From: an uncultured Oscillospiraceae bacterium | Lineage (GTDB): Bacteria; Bacillota; Clostridia; Oscillospirales; Ruminococcaceae | Assembly (NCBI GenBank): GCA_910579125.1 | Contig: CAJTTH010000033.1 | Location: 1 to 19,357, forward strand | DNA length: 19,357 bases | Reading direction: 5' to 3' | In this document: in pieces, positions 7,128-14,770 of the stretch | How the letters are laid out: each line of letters opens with the position of its first letter | Numbering within the stretch: the stretch's first letter is position 1 | Notes under the pieces: generated by a model | Databases searched by the model: none | Seen by the model: only the letters and a program-made list of their open reading frames with translations | What the model was told of the DNA's origin: nothing | Translations under genes and position numbers: made by a program

Positions 7128-7140
7128 GTTAAGGAAGAAT

Positions 7141-8376
7141 ATGCGAACAATTGTAAAAGGTCACGTCGCCGTTTCGGTGACAAACGAGATATTTGCACCC
7201 GTGATGTGCGGTTTTGTCGGGTGGACGCTCCGAAGCGCGCTTGCGGCGGGCATCAATCGGCTGTACTTTCTGGCTCGCGATGGGTGGATAATGTACAACG
7301 CTGCAAAGCATATCGCAGAGTGCAACGGGCTGAATATCGAACTGCGCTACCTTTACTGCTCGCGAATGTCGCTGCGCAGTGCGGCATTGGCGGACTTGGG
7401 CGAGGAGGCGTACCGCTATCTGCTGGAGGGCGGTTTCGCGTTGACGCCGAGGACGATACTCGGGCGGCTGCGGCTCTCCGATGATGAACGCGCTGCTGTT
7501 TACTCGGATATCGAGTTTGTCGGCGACGAGAATATCGAGCTTGGCAAGTCCGCGGCTGCCGAATTTTGCAGTAAGTTGCGTGGAAGCGCCTGTTACAACT
7601 GTTACATAAAGTCGGTCTCAGAGGCAAATAAAGAGAACACGCTCGGCTATCTGGAACAAGAGGGCTTGCTTGACGGCGAGAAGTACGCGCTGGTTGACAG
7701 CGGTTGGACGGGTTCTATGCAGCGAATGTTCCGCGTTCTGACGGGAAAACCTCAGTTCGGCTATTATTTTGGACTATACGCGCAGCCGAACCCGGAGGAC
7801 GGGGAGTTCAATGCCTACCTTTTCGATAAGAATACATCGCCGAAATTGGTTGCGAAGTTCAACAATAACCTGTTCGAGACGCTTTGCTCTGCGCCGCACG
7901 GAATGACGATTTCATACGGGAAACAAGATGACGGTTATATTCCTGTGTTCAAGGAAAAGGATAATCTGAACAAAGACAGTCGTCTGCTGGAAATACAAGA
8001 GCGCGTGTTGTACGAATTTGCGTGCTCGTACATACTCCCCGAAGAAATTCCCGATATGAAGCAGCGGCAGGAGTTCGCGTTTCCGCTGCTGGCGCGGTTG
8101 ATGTACAAGCCGACCGTCGAGATTGCCGCGGAGTATGGCGCACTGCAGTTCTCGGACGATCCCGCAGAACTGTATGCGTTTCCACTCGCAGCGCGGGTCG
8201 ATAACTCCTCGCGGCTGTATTTTTTGCCTCGACTTTACGAGAAATTTTTCCGAAAGGGAGAACTTGCCGTGCCGCTCTACTGGAGCTACGGCGCGGCGGT
8301 TTTATCGGGTAGGGGAGCGTTCTGCCGCATGAACCTGCTGCTTTGGGAGATATTGTGGTTTATTAAACGACGGTGA
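7141..8376 (+). CDS. COG5610-like C-terminal domain protein (no HAD half)
   Basis: A 411-residue cytoplasmic protein related to the C-terminal half of the HAD protein encoded at 9183-11174. Shared blocks in order are YFLARDG (42-48, versus LFLARDG), LYCSRMSLRSAAL (versus LWSRLAATKLCF), ALVDSGWTGS (183-192, versus AVDIGWAGS) and LFETLCSAPHGMTISY ahead of GYIPVF (versus YFEMLLGSETPSLKGF ahead of GTPVF). The conserved Asp, Arg and Gly residues suggest an enzymatic or nucleotide/sugar-phosphate-binding domain, but its reaction is not known to me. I choose ATG 7141 because AAGGAAG lies just upstream; the frame stays open to TTG 7126, inside the terminator. It begins a nine-gene run ending at 15530 and is 12 bases from the next gene. 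Confidence 0.75.
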   Translation: MRTIVKGHVAVSVTNEIFAPVMCGFVGWTLRSALAAGINRLYFLARDGWIMYNAAKHIAECNGLNIELRYLYCSRMSLRSAALADLGEEAYRYLLEGGFALTPRTILGRLRLSDDERAAVYSDIEFVGDENIELGKSAAAEFCSKLRGSACYNCYIKSVSEANKENTLGYLEQEGLLDGEKYALVDSGWTGSMQRMFRVLTGKPQFGYYFGLYAQPNPEDGEFNAYLFDKNTSPKLVAKFNNNLFETLCSAPHGMTISYGKQDDGYIPVFKEKDNLNKDSRLLEIQERVLYEFACSYILPEEIPDMKQRQEFAFPLLARLMYKPTVEIAAEYGALQFSDDPAELYAFPLAARVDNSSRLYFLPRLYEKFFRKGELAVPLYWSYGAAVLSGRGAFCRMNLLLWEILWFIKRR

Positions 8377-8388
8377 GGAGGACAGGCT

Positions 8389-9186
8389 TTGAGCGGAATT
8401 TCGGTGATAATGCCGGTTTACGATCCCGTACCGTCGGAGCTGAAACGCGCTTTGAGGTCGGTTCTGAGTCAGAGCATGAGCGATTTCGAGTTGGTGATAT
8501 GCGACGACTGTTCAAAACCTTATGTTCACGAAATAATCAACGAGTGCAAAGATGAGCGGATAATTTATCTGCGCAACGAAAAAAACGGCGGGTGCGCGTA
8601 CTCGCTTAACCGCTGCATTGAAGCGTCACATGGCGAGCTCCTGATACGTCAGGACGCGGATGATTATTCGCTGCCGGGACGATTTTCCGCGTTAAAGTCC
8701 GCTTACGAGCGAACGAACGCAGATATTGTTGCTACAAATATTATTTTATTTGACGAAAGCGGCGAGTGGGGTCACAGAGACTACCCCGCTGAAGTGCGAA
8801 AGCACGATTTTCTGTTTGCCGTGCCGTTTATGCACGGCGCGTGCGCACTGAAAAAGTCGGCGGTCACAGCGGCGGGACTGTACCCCGTGAGCCGTGATAC
8901 GGCGCGCTGTGAGGAGTATGCACTGTTTATGACGATGTTCGCTAACGGCGCACGCGGCATAAACCTTCCCGAGCGCCTGTACGCGTTCAACGAGAACCGC
9001 GCGGCGATCGCGCGGCGGCGCTATTCGGACAAGGTGCGCGAGGTCAAGGTCAAGGCGCGGGGCTTTCGCGAGCTAAAGCTGTATCCTCGCGGAATAATTT
9101 ACCTCGCTAAACCGCTTGCAGTCGGGCTTATACCGCCGCGGCTGCTTGCGAAGATCAAAGACAAGGTTTTTGGGAGACGAAAATGA
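8389..9186 (+). CDS. Glycosyltransferase family 2 (GT-A fold)
   Basis: A 265-residue cytoplasmic inverting glycosyltransferase. The N-terminal nucleotide-sugar fold shows SVIMPVYDPVPSELKRALRS (5-24), LVICDDCSKP (35-44) and the metal-binding DXD-type motif QDADDYS (88-94). EEYALFMTMF in the second half carries the likely catalytic-base region. The last 50 residues are basic and amphipathic (LAKPLAVGLIPPRLLAKIKDK), suitable for membrane contact. The start is TTG 8389: AGGAGG ends 7 bases before it, and no ATG is nearby. The gene lies 12 bases after the COG5610-like gene and overlaps the next gene by ATGA, implying translational coupling with the HAD protein. The donor sugar is unknown. Confidence 0.88.
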   Translation: MSGISVIMPVYDPVPSELKRALRSVLSQSMSDFELVICDDCSKPYVHEIINECKDERIIYLRNEKNGGCAYSLNRCIEASHGELLIRQDADDYSLPGRFSALKSAYERTNADIVATNIILFDESGEWGHRDYPAEVRKHDFLFAVPFMHGACALKKSAVTAAGLYPVSRDTARCEEYALFMTMFANGARGINLPERLYAFNENRAAIARRRYSDKVREVKVKARGFRELKLYPRGIIYLAKPLAVGLIPPRLLAKIKDKVFGRRK

Positions 9187-11174
9187 GCTTTAAGAAAAGG
9201 GTTTACGACATTCTGGTCGGCAGGCAGCCGCCGATACGCCGCCGATATGTGCGCTACAAGGAACAGGGAAAATCGGCGGCGGCGCGCGCGGTGTACCTTT
9301 TTAGGCTCAATTTCAGCTATTATGTTCTGCGCGACCATGAGCTTTCGCGGTTCGGACGGTCGAACGCCAAGCCGTACTGCAAGGGCGCGGAGAGTGCGCT
9401 AAGCGTTCGGGAGACACCCGAGGACTTTGCTGCAAAGCTCACGGGATTTGACGCAGTTTCCTTTGATATTTTCGACACGCTCATCTACCGTCCGTTTGCG
9501 CGTCCCGTCGACCTTTTCCATATCGTCGGCGCGGAAACGGGGCTGCTGAATTTCGCGGAGCTGCGGCAGTTCTGCGAGCGGAAAGCTCGCGACAAGCGCT
9601 TTGAGGAGAACGGAACGCATGAGATCACACTTGACGATATTTACCAATATATGGAGAGGTATGCGGGCAGCTCGTTCGCGGTGGCAAAGGAAAAGGAGCT
9701 TGCGGCGGAATTTTCGCTGTGCTTCGCGAACCCGTATATGAAGCGCGTCTGGGAAATTCTGGCGGCGCGGGGAACGCGCGTTGTCGTTACTTCGGATATG
9801 TATCTTGACAGGGGATTTCTGGAAAAACTGCTGCAAAAAAACGATTTTACGGGCTTTGAGCGTGTATTTGTGTCGAACGAGCGGGGCGCGTCGAAATACG
9901 GCGGCGGACTGTACGAGACCGTTAAGAACTACCTCCAATGTGCGAAAATCGCGCATGTTGGCGATAATTCTCACAGTGACATTGAAATGAGTAAAAGTCA
10001 TGGCCTGATGCCGTTCCTTTGTCCAAACCCGAACAGTGTCGGGAGCGCGTACCGTCCCGCCGAAATGAGCCGTATGATCGGTTCGGCGTACTGCGGTCTG
10101 GTGAATGCGCGGTTTCACTCGGGAGCGGAGAAGTACTCAATGCTCTATGAGTACGGATATGCGTACAGCGGGGTTTTCACGTTGGGGTTCTGCCGCTTTA
10201 TCCACGGAATCGCCGAGCAACGCGGAGCGGACAAGGTGCTGTTTCTCGCGCGCGACGGCGATCTGCTTAAGCGCGTCTACAACAGGCTTTATCCCGAATG
10301 TCCGACCGAGTACTTCCTTTGGTCGAGACTTGCGGCGACAAAGCTCTGCTTTGAGGAGAACACCGCCGACTTTATCCGCCGTTTCATTTATCATAAATGC
10401 GGTGACGGTTTGACGGCGGAGGAGCTTCTGCGGCAAATGGAGCTTTCGGCGCTCGACTATCCGGACAAGTCCGAGAAGATCACCGATAAAAATTTTACGA
10501 AGCTTGCGCGGTTCATAATCGCAAACAAGCAGAAGATCCGCGAATTGTATAAGCCGCTTAACAACGGGGCACAGCGGTACTTCGGCGAAACGCTGGACGG
10601 CTGCAGGCGAGTTCTGGCGGTCGATATCGGCTGGGCGGGGAGCGGTGGTGCGGCTGTTTCTCAGCTTGCTGAAAAGTGGGGCTTCGGGTGTGAGGTGATT
10701 GGCGTTATCGGCTGCGCGAACGACAGCTCCGCTGAGCAGCCCGACTGCTCCGAGGCTATGCTGCAAAGCGGAAAAATGTACTCCTACTGCTACTCGCAGA
10801 GTCATAACCGCGATATCTATAACACTCACGACGCGGCTCGCGGACACAATATATACTTTGAAATGCTGCTCGGCTCGGAGACTCCTTCGCTGAAAGGCTT
10901 CAATGAGGACGGTACTCCCGTTTTCGCCGAACCCGAGTTCGGGAACGCCGTTGTCGTAAGGCAGATACACGCGGGCGCGCTTGACTTTATCGCTGATTAC
11001 ACTGCGTGCTTCACCGACTACCCGTATATGCTCGACATAAGCGGCAGCGACGCTTACGCGCCGTTTGGAGCGGCGGCAATGGCGGGCGGAAAATATTTTA
11101 AGGCGGTGCTGGGCGAATGCAGCTTTAACATCGGCGTGGGAACGAAAGAGGACAAAATCAACAACCGTATATAG
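9183..11174 (+). CDS. HAD-superfamily hydrolase fused to a COG5610-type C-terminal domain
   Basis: A 663-residue two-part protein. After a basic N-terminus (1-75), the HAD domain has all four motifs: SFDIFDTLIYR (D95, D98), VVTSDMYL (T203), K238 in GASKYGG, and HVGDNSHSDIEMS (D261, D266), so phosphatase or phosphotransferase activity is likely. From about residue 320 a second domain has LFLARDGD (353-360), YFLWSRLAATK, VLAVDIGWAGS (477-487) and YFEMLLGS. The same blocks occur in the free-standing protein at 7141-8376. Such proteins (COG5610) are found in polysaccharide loci; no reaction is established to my knowledge. The ATG overlaps the stop of the GT2 gene (ATGA), suggesting the two work as a unit. 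A substrate such as a sugar-phosphate or polyol-phosphate is a guess. Confidence 0.85.
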   Translation: MSFKKRVYDILVGRQPPIRRRYVRYKEQGKSAAARAVYLFRLNFSYYVLRDHELSRFGRSNAKPYCKGAESALSVRETPEDFAAKLTGFDAVSFDIFDTLIYRPFARPVDLFHIVGAETGLLNFAELRQFCERKARDKRFEENGTHEITLDDIYQYMERYAGSSFAVAKEKELAAEFSLCFANPYMKRVWEILAARGTRVVVTSDMYLDRGFLEKLLQKNDFTGFERVFVSNERGASKYGGGLYETVKNYLQCAKIAHVGDNSHSDIEMSKSHGLMPFLCPNPNSVGSAYRPAEMSRMIGSAYCGLVNARFHSGAEKYSMLYEYGYAYSGVFTLGFCRFIHGIAEQRGADKVLFLARDGDLLKRVYNRLYPECPTEYFLWSRLAATKLCFEENTADFIRRFIYHKCGDGLTAEELLRQMELSALDYPDKSEKITDKNFTKLARFIIANKQKIRELYKPLNNGAQRYFGETLDGCRRVLAVDIGWAGSGGAAVSQLAEKWGFGCEVIGVIGCANDSSAEQPDCSEAMLQSGKMYSYCYSQSHNRDIYNTHDAARGHNIYFEMLLGSETPSLKGFNEDGTPVFAEPEFGNAVVVRQIHAGALDFIADYTACFTDYPYMLDISGSDAYAPFGAAAMAGGKYFKAVLGECSFNIGVGTKEDKINNRI

Positions 11175-11189
11175 AAAGGAACGATCGGC

Positions 11190-11972
11190 GTGGCAACAAT
11201 GACAAAATTCGAGGAACAGATGAAATATCTCACCTTCTTAAAGGAGGTCGTTAAGCGCGATATAAAGCGGAAATATTACAAATCCGCGCTGGGAGTGCTC
11301 TGGACGGTACTGAACCCGCTGCTCTCAATGCTGGTCATGACGCTTGTTTTTTCAACTCTGTTCAAGAGAAACATCGACAATTACCCCATTTATCTGCTTT
11401 GCGGACAGCTGATATTCACCTTTATGAGCGGCAGCTCGAGGCAGTCGTTGAACGCTATTCTTGCCAACGCGGGCTATATCCGTTCAATTTATATCCCGAA
11501 ATATATTTTCGTGCTGTCGAGAGTGGTCGAGGGATTTGTCGATCTGCTGTTCTCACTGTTGGCGCTGTTTCTGGTAATGATCCTTACTCACGCGAAATTC
11601 ACACTGAATTTGCTTATGCTGCCGACCTTGCTGGCTATAGTGTTTATTTTCACGTTCGGGCTGTCGCTTGTATTGGCGACCTATGGAACGTTTTTTCGCG
11701 ATCTGCACCACCTTTACGGTATTTTTACGTCGCTCTGGACGTGGCTTTCGGCGATATTCTATCCGATAACGATAGTTCCGAGCACCTACCGTTTTCTCCT
11801 TGACCTTAACCCCGCGATACACTATATCGGCATAATGAGAGCGATCTGTTACGAGGGAGTCATGCCGTCCGAGAAATCGCTGATTATAGCGTCGTGTTAC
11901 GCCGTTTTTATGCTGTTGTTGGGTATTTCGGTGTTCAAGGCGAACGAAAACAAATTCTTCCTGTACGTATAA
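11190..11972 (+). CDS. ABC-2 polysaccharide exporter permease (Wzm/TagG family)
   Basis: A 260-residue inner-membrane permease. The cytoplasmic N-terminus has the family block VVKRDIKRKYYKSALGVLWT, followed by six hydrophobic segments (about 35-57, 63-80, 108-133, 143-165, 175-195, 230-250) and a short tail ending ENKFFLYV. It should dimerise and pair with the ATPase encoded next to move a lipid-linked glycan across the membrane. The start is GTG 11190 with AGAAAGGA 9 bases upstream; the nearest in-frame ATG (11199) is too far from that site. It begins 15 bases after the HAD gene. Known relatives export wall teichoic acid, O-antigen or rhamnan. The family cannot tell which substrate is used here. 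Confidence 0.92.
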   Translation: MATMTKFEEQMKYLTFLKEVVKRDIKRKYYKSALGVLWTVLNPLLSMLVMTLVFSTLFKRNIDNYPIYLLCGQLIFTFMSGSSRQSLNAILANAGYIRSIYIPKYIFVLSRVVEGFVDLLFSLLALFLVMILTHAKFTLNLLMLPTLLAIVFIFTFGLSLVLATYGTFFRDLHHLYGIFTSLWTWLSAIFYPITIVPSTYRFLLDLNPAIHYIGIMRAICYEGVMPSEKSLIIASCYAVFMLLLGISVFKANENKFFLYV

Positions 11973-11985
11973 AGGAGCGGTGAAA

Positions 11986-12732
11986 ATGAGTGATAACAAT
12001 ATTGCGATAAAAGCCGAGGACGTTTCGATGATGTTCAACCTCAGCCGCGAGCGCGAGGAACGTCTTAAAGAATATATCATCAATCTGGTAAAGGGCAAGC
12101 TGTTTTTTGACGAGTTCTGGGCGCTGCAGGACATTTCGTTCGAGGTGGAAAAGGGCGACAGTCTGGGACTTATCGGCGTGAACGGCTCGGGAAAAACGAC
12201 GCTTTTGAAACTCGTGGCGGGTATTATGAAGCCCACTAAGGGGAAAATCTACACCGACGGCTCGATAGCGCCGCTGTTCGCTATGAGCTCGGGTTTTGAC
12301 AGTTCGCTTTCCGCGCGCGAGAATATCTTTCTTGTGGGAGCGCTGCGCGGCTACACAAAGGAGTACATGAGGAAGCGCTTCGACGAGATAATCGACTTCG
12401 CGGAGCTGGAGGACTTCGTGGATGTTCCGCTGAAGAATTACTCTTCCGGTATGTCATCGCGCCTTGCGTTCGCTATCGCGACCCTTGTGCACACCGATAT
12501 TCTGATAGCGGACGAGGTGCTCTCTGTTGGCGATGCGAAGTTCCACAAAAAGAGCGAGGCGCGTATGGCGAAAATGCGAGAGGGCGGCACGACGATACTG
12601 TTCGTTTCGCACTCCGCGGGCGCGGTGCAAAAGGTCTGCCGCAACGCTATCTGGCTCGATCATGGCAAGATCGTAATGGCGGGACCGTCCGCGAAGGTCT
12701 GCAATGCTTACGCGGAGTTCTGCAAGACATAA
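11986..12732 (+). CDS. ABC polysaccharide exporter ATPase (Wzt/TagH family, short form)
   Basis: A 248-residue ATPase, partner of the permease just upstream. It has Walker A GVNGSGKT (64-71), the signature YSSGMSSRLAFA (152-163), Walker B ILIADE (172-177) with D-loop SVGD, and the H-loop His in FVSHS (209). The N-terminal LSREREERLKEYIINLVKG insert is typical of this subfamily, next to the gate helix. It stops at normal nucleotide-domain length, lacking the C-terminal carbohydrate-binding domain that reads chain ends in E. coli O9a-type Wzt, so export is probably not coupled to a capped chain end. I chose ATG 11986 (AAAGGAG 8 bases upstream) over GTG 11980, which is too close to that site. 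Confidence 0.93.
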   Translation: MSDNNIAIKAEDVSMMFNLSREREERLKEYIINLVKGKLFFDEFWALQDISFEVEKGDSLGLIGVNGSGKTTLLKLVAGIMKPTKGKIYTDGSIAPLFAMSSGFDSSLSARENIFLVGALRGYTKEYMRKRFDEIIDFAELEDFVDVPLKNYSSGMSSRLAFAIATLVHTDILIADEVLSVGDAKFHKKSEARMAKMREGGTTILFVSHSAGAVQKVCRNAIWLDHGKIVMAGPSAKVCNAYAEFCKT

Positions 12733-12762
12733 AAATATTGACAATATAAGGAGGATACATCA

Positions 12763-13620
12763 ATGGAAGTAACAATTAAGTGCGGCGGCAGCTCCGCGAG
12801 GATAGCGCAGCACGGCGCGGAGCTGAAGTCGCTCGTCATAGACGGCAGAGAATTTATGTGGAGCGGCGATCCCGCATACTGGCCGAACACCGCGCCTGTA
12901 ATGTTCCCGATGATAGGCACGCTGAGGGACAACAAAACACTGATACTCGGCAGGGAGTACAGTTTGCCCAAGCACGGCTTCACGCGTGATCTGGAGCTTA
13001 CACCCGAGGAAACGACCGAAAACTCGGTGACGTTCTCGCTGGAGCAGAGCGACTACACCAAGCAGTTCTATCCGTTCGATTTCCGCTTCACGATACGGTA
13101 CACGCTTGAGGACGGTAGGCTCACGGTAACTCACGTTGTCCGCAACAACGACAAGGATGATATGCCGTACTGCATAGGCGGTCACCCCGCGTTTGCGTTC
13201 AGCGGTGAGCTGTCCGATCATCGGCTCGAGTTCCCGATGAAGGAGACCTTGTCCGCGCCGATTTACAACCTCGACGTTCATCTTTTCGAGGACGACAACC
13301 GCGTTCCCGTGCTTAACGACAGCAGCGTTCTCCCGCTTAACCACGAGATGTTCTACAAGGACGTTGTGTACCTCGACAAGGTGAAATCGCGCTCGGTGAA
13401 GTTCCTCGGCAAGGACAACAAGGGTGTTCAGGTTGATTACCCCGACTTCACCTCACTAGCGGTATGGCAGTCTAAGAACGCGCCGTTCCTCTGCGTTGAG
13501 CCGTTCTGCGGCTCGGCGGACTTCTCAGACTGTACGGGCGTGTTTGCCGAAAAACGCGGTATCGAGATACTCAAGCCCGGAGAGGAAAAGACTTACAGGT
13601 TCTCGTTTACCGCAGTCTGA
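12763..13620 (+). CDS. Aldose 1-epimerase-like protein (galactose-mutarotase fold, LacX type)
   Basis: A 285-residue cytoplasmic protein of the galactose-mutarotase-like fold, which interconverts alpha and beta anomers of aldoses or sugar phosphates. Visible markers are MFPMIGTL (about 47-54), the first catalytic-type His in LPKHGF (H71), the second in GGHPAF (H141), and the glutamate in LCVEPF (E246). It is closer to the short LacX / YeaD-like group than to GalM. AAGGAGG lies about 8 bases before the ATG. It sits 30 bases after the ATPase gene and 20 before the phosphatase gene. It could supply the anomer needed by a pathway enzyme or simply be housekeeping carried in the operon. Confidence 0.85.
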   Translation: MEVTIKCGGSSARIAQHGAELKSLVIDGREFMWSGDPAYWPNTAPVMFPMIGTLRDNKTLILGREYSLPKHGFTRDLELTPEETTENSVTFSLEQSDYTKQFYPFDFRFTIRYTLEDGRLTVTHVVRNNDKDDMPYCIGGHPAFAFSGELSDHRLEFPMKETLSAPIYNLDVHLFEDDNRVPVLNDSSVLPLNHEMFYKDVVYLDKVKSRSVKFLGKDNKGVQVDYPDFTSLAVWQSKNAPFLCVEPFCGSADFSDCTGVFAEKRGIEILKPGEEKTYRFSFTAV

Positions 13621-13640
13621 TAAGCTGAAAGGAAATCCGA

Positions 13641-14102
13641 ATGCTGAGAATTTTGTTCGTTTGCCACGGAAACATTTGCCGCAGCCCCATGGCGGAATAC
13701 GTAATGCGCGATATGTGCGCCAAGCGCGGGATAACGGACGTTGTGACCGCCTCCGCCGCGACCTCGACCGAGGAACTCGGCAACCCCGTACATTACGGCA
13801 CGACGAGTGTTCTGCGGCGTCTGGGTATCGATTGCTCTGCGAAGCGAGCCCGACAGATAACCTTGCGCGACTACGCCGAATACGACCTGATAATCGGCAT
13901 GGACGCGGCGAATATCCGCAATATGACACGCTACTGGGGCGATAAGGAGCATAAGATACATAAGCTGCTCGACTTCGCGGGAAGAACAGGAGAGGACGTT
14001 GCCGACCCGTGGTACACGAGCAATTTCGAGCGTACCTACCTTGACGTGAAAGAGGGCTGCGAGGGGCTTATCGAGGCCATTCTGCGCGGCGATTTTGACT
14101 GA
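13641..14102 (+). CDS. Low-molecular-weight protein tyrosine phosphatase (Wzb/Etp type)
   Basis: A 153-residue cytoplasmic phosphatase of normal length. The P-loop CHGNICRS (C8 nucleophile, R14) is intact, and the general acid is D122 in ADPWY. Family members near exopolysaccharide genes remove phosphate from the BY-kinase that controls polymer length (Wzb acting on Wzc). No such kinase lies in this window, so the partner is encoded elsewhere or the substrate differs (for example phospho-sugars or arginine phosphate, as in YwlE). AAAGGAA lies about 8 bases before the ATG. It lies within the tightly spaced operon, 17 bases before the acetyltransferase gene. Confidence 0.92.
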   Translation: MLRILFVCHGNICRSPMAEYVMRDMCAKRGITDVVTASAATSTEELGNPVHYGTTSVLRRLGIDCSAKRARQITLRDYAEYDLIIGMDAANIRNMTRYWGDKEHKIHKLLDFAGRTGEDVADPWYTSNFERTYLDVKEGCEGLIEAILRGDFD

Positions 14103-14119
14103 ACCCAAGGAGTGATAGA

Positions 14120-14770
14120 ATGTACGGACCAAACCCCAACGCAATTTTCCCGAATGAAAAAATAAAGAGCCTGTGCTTCATTAAGAACGTGATAACACGG
14201 CCGACAATCATAGTCGGCGATTACACCTACTACGACGATATCGACGGCGCGGAGCGCTTCGAGGAGCACGTCACGCACCACTACGACTTTAATGGCGACA
14301 GGCTGATAATCGGCAAATTCTGTGCTATCGCGCGAGGGATAGAGTTCGTAATGAACGGCGCTAACCACCGTATGTGCAGTGTGACAACTTATCCGTTCAA
14401 CATTATGGGCGGCGGCTGGGAGAAGTCAACTCCGGAAATGTCCGACCTGCCGCTCAAAGGCGATACCATAGTCGGAAACGATGTGTGGATAGGACAGAAC
14501 GTCACAGTGATGCCGGGGGTGCATATCGGCGACGGTGCAATTATCGGCGCAAATTCGGTCGTTGCAAGCGATATACCGCCGTACTGTATCGCCGCAGGAA
14601 ATCCCTGCCGCGTTATCCGCAAGCGTTTCGACGACGAGCTTACGGCGTATCTTCTGGAGCTTAAATGGTGGGATAAAAACCCCGAGTGGATATTTGAAAA
14701 TCTGGATGCTCTGTGCAGCGGCGACTTGTCACTGATACGAAAAATCACGGAGGGAAAAAATGGAAATTGA
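14120..14770 (+). CDS. Vat/CatB-type xenobiotic acetyltransferase (left-handed beta-helix)
   Basis: A 216-residue trimeric-type acetyl-CoA transferase of the XAT group. The order of blocks follows streptogramin A acetyltransferases closely: MYGPNPN at the start, VGDYTYYDD, LIIGKFCAIARGIEFVMNGA, the catalytic His H83 in MNGANHRM, TYPFNIMGGGWEK, LPLKGDTIVGNDVWIGQNV, MPGVHIGDGAIIGANSVV, AGNPCRVI and LKWWD. The hexapeptide repeats form the beta-helix. The place in a polysaccharide operon suggests sugar O-acetylation, yet the match to the drug-modifying family is strong. Whether it modifies streptogramins cannot be told from sequence. AAGGAG lies 8 bases before the ATG; the end overlaps the GNAT gene by 11 bases. 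Confidence 0.9.
   Translation: MYGPNPNAIFPNEKIKSLCFIKNVITRPTIIVGDYTYYDDIDGAERFEEHVTHHYDFNGDRLIIGKFCAIARGIEFVMNGANHRMCSVTTYPFNIMGGGWEKSTPEMSDLPLKGDTIVGNDVWIGQNVTVMPGVHIGDGAIIGANSVVASDIPPYCIAAGNPCRVIRKRFDDELTAYLLELKWWDKNPEWIFENLDALCSGDLSLIRKITEGKNGN

Noticed and set aside
8022..8332. Short plus-strand frames inside the COG5610-like gene
   Set aside because: They are alternative frames of a gene with conserved motifs and have no ribosome sites.
10137..10970. A 277-codon minus-strand frame opposite the HAD protein, with another at 9399-10118
   Set aside because: Both mirror a well-supported coding region and have no recognisable protein features.
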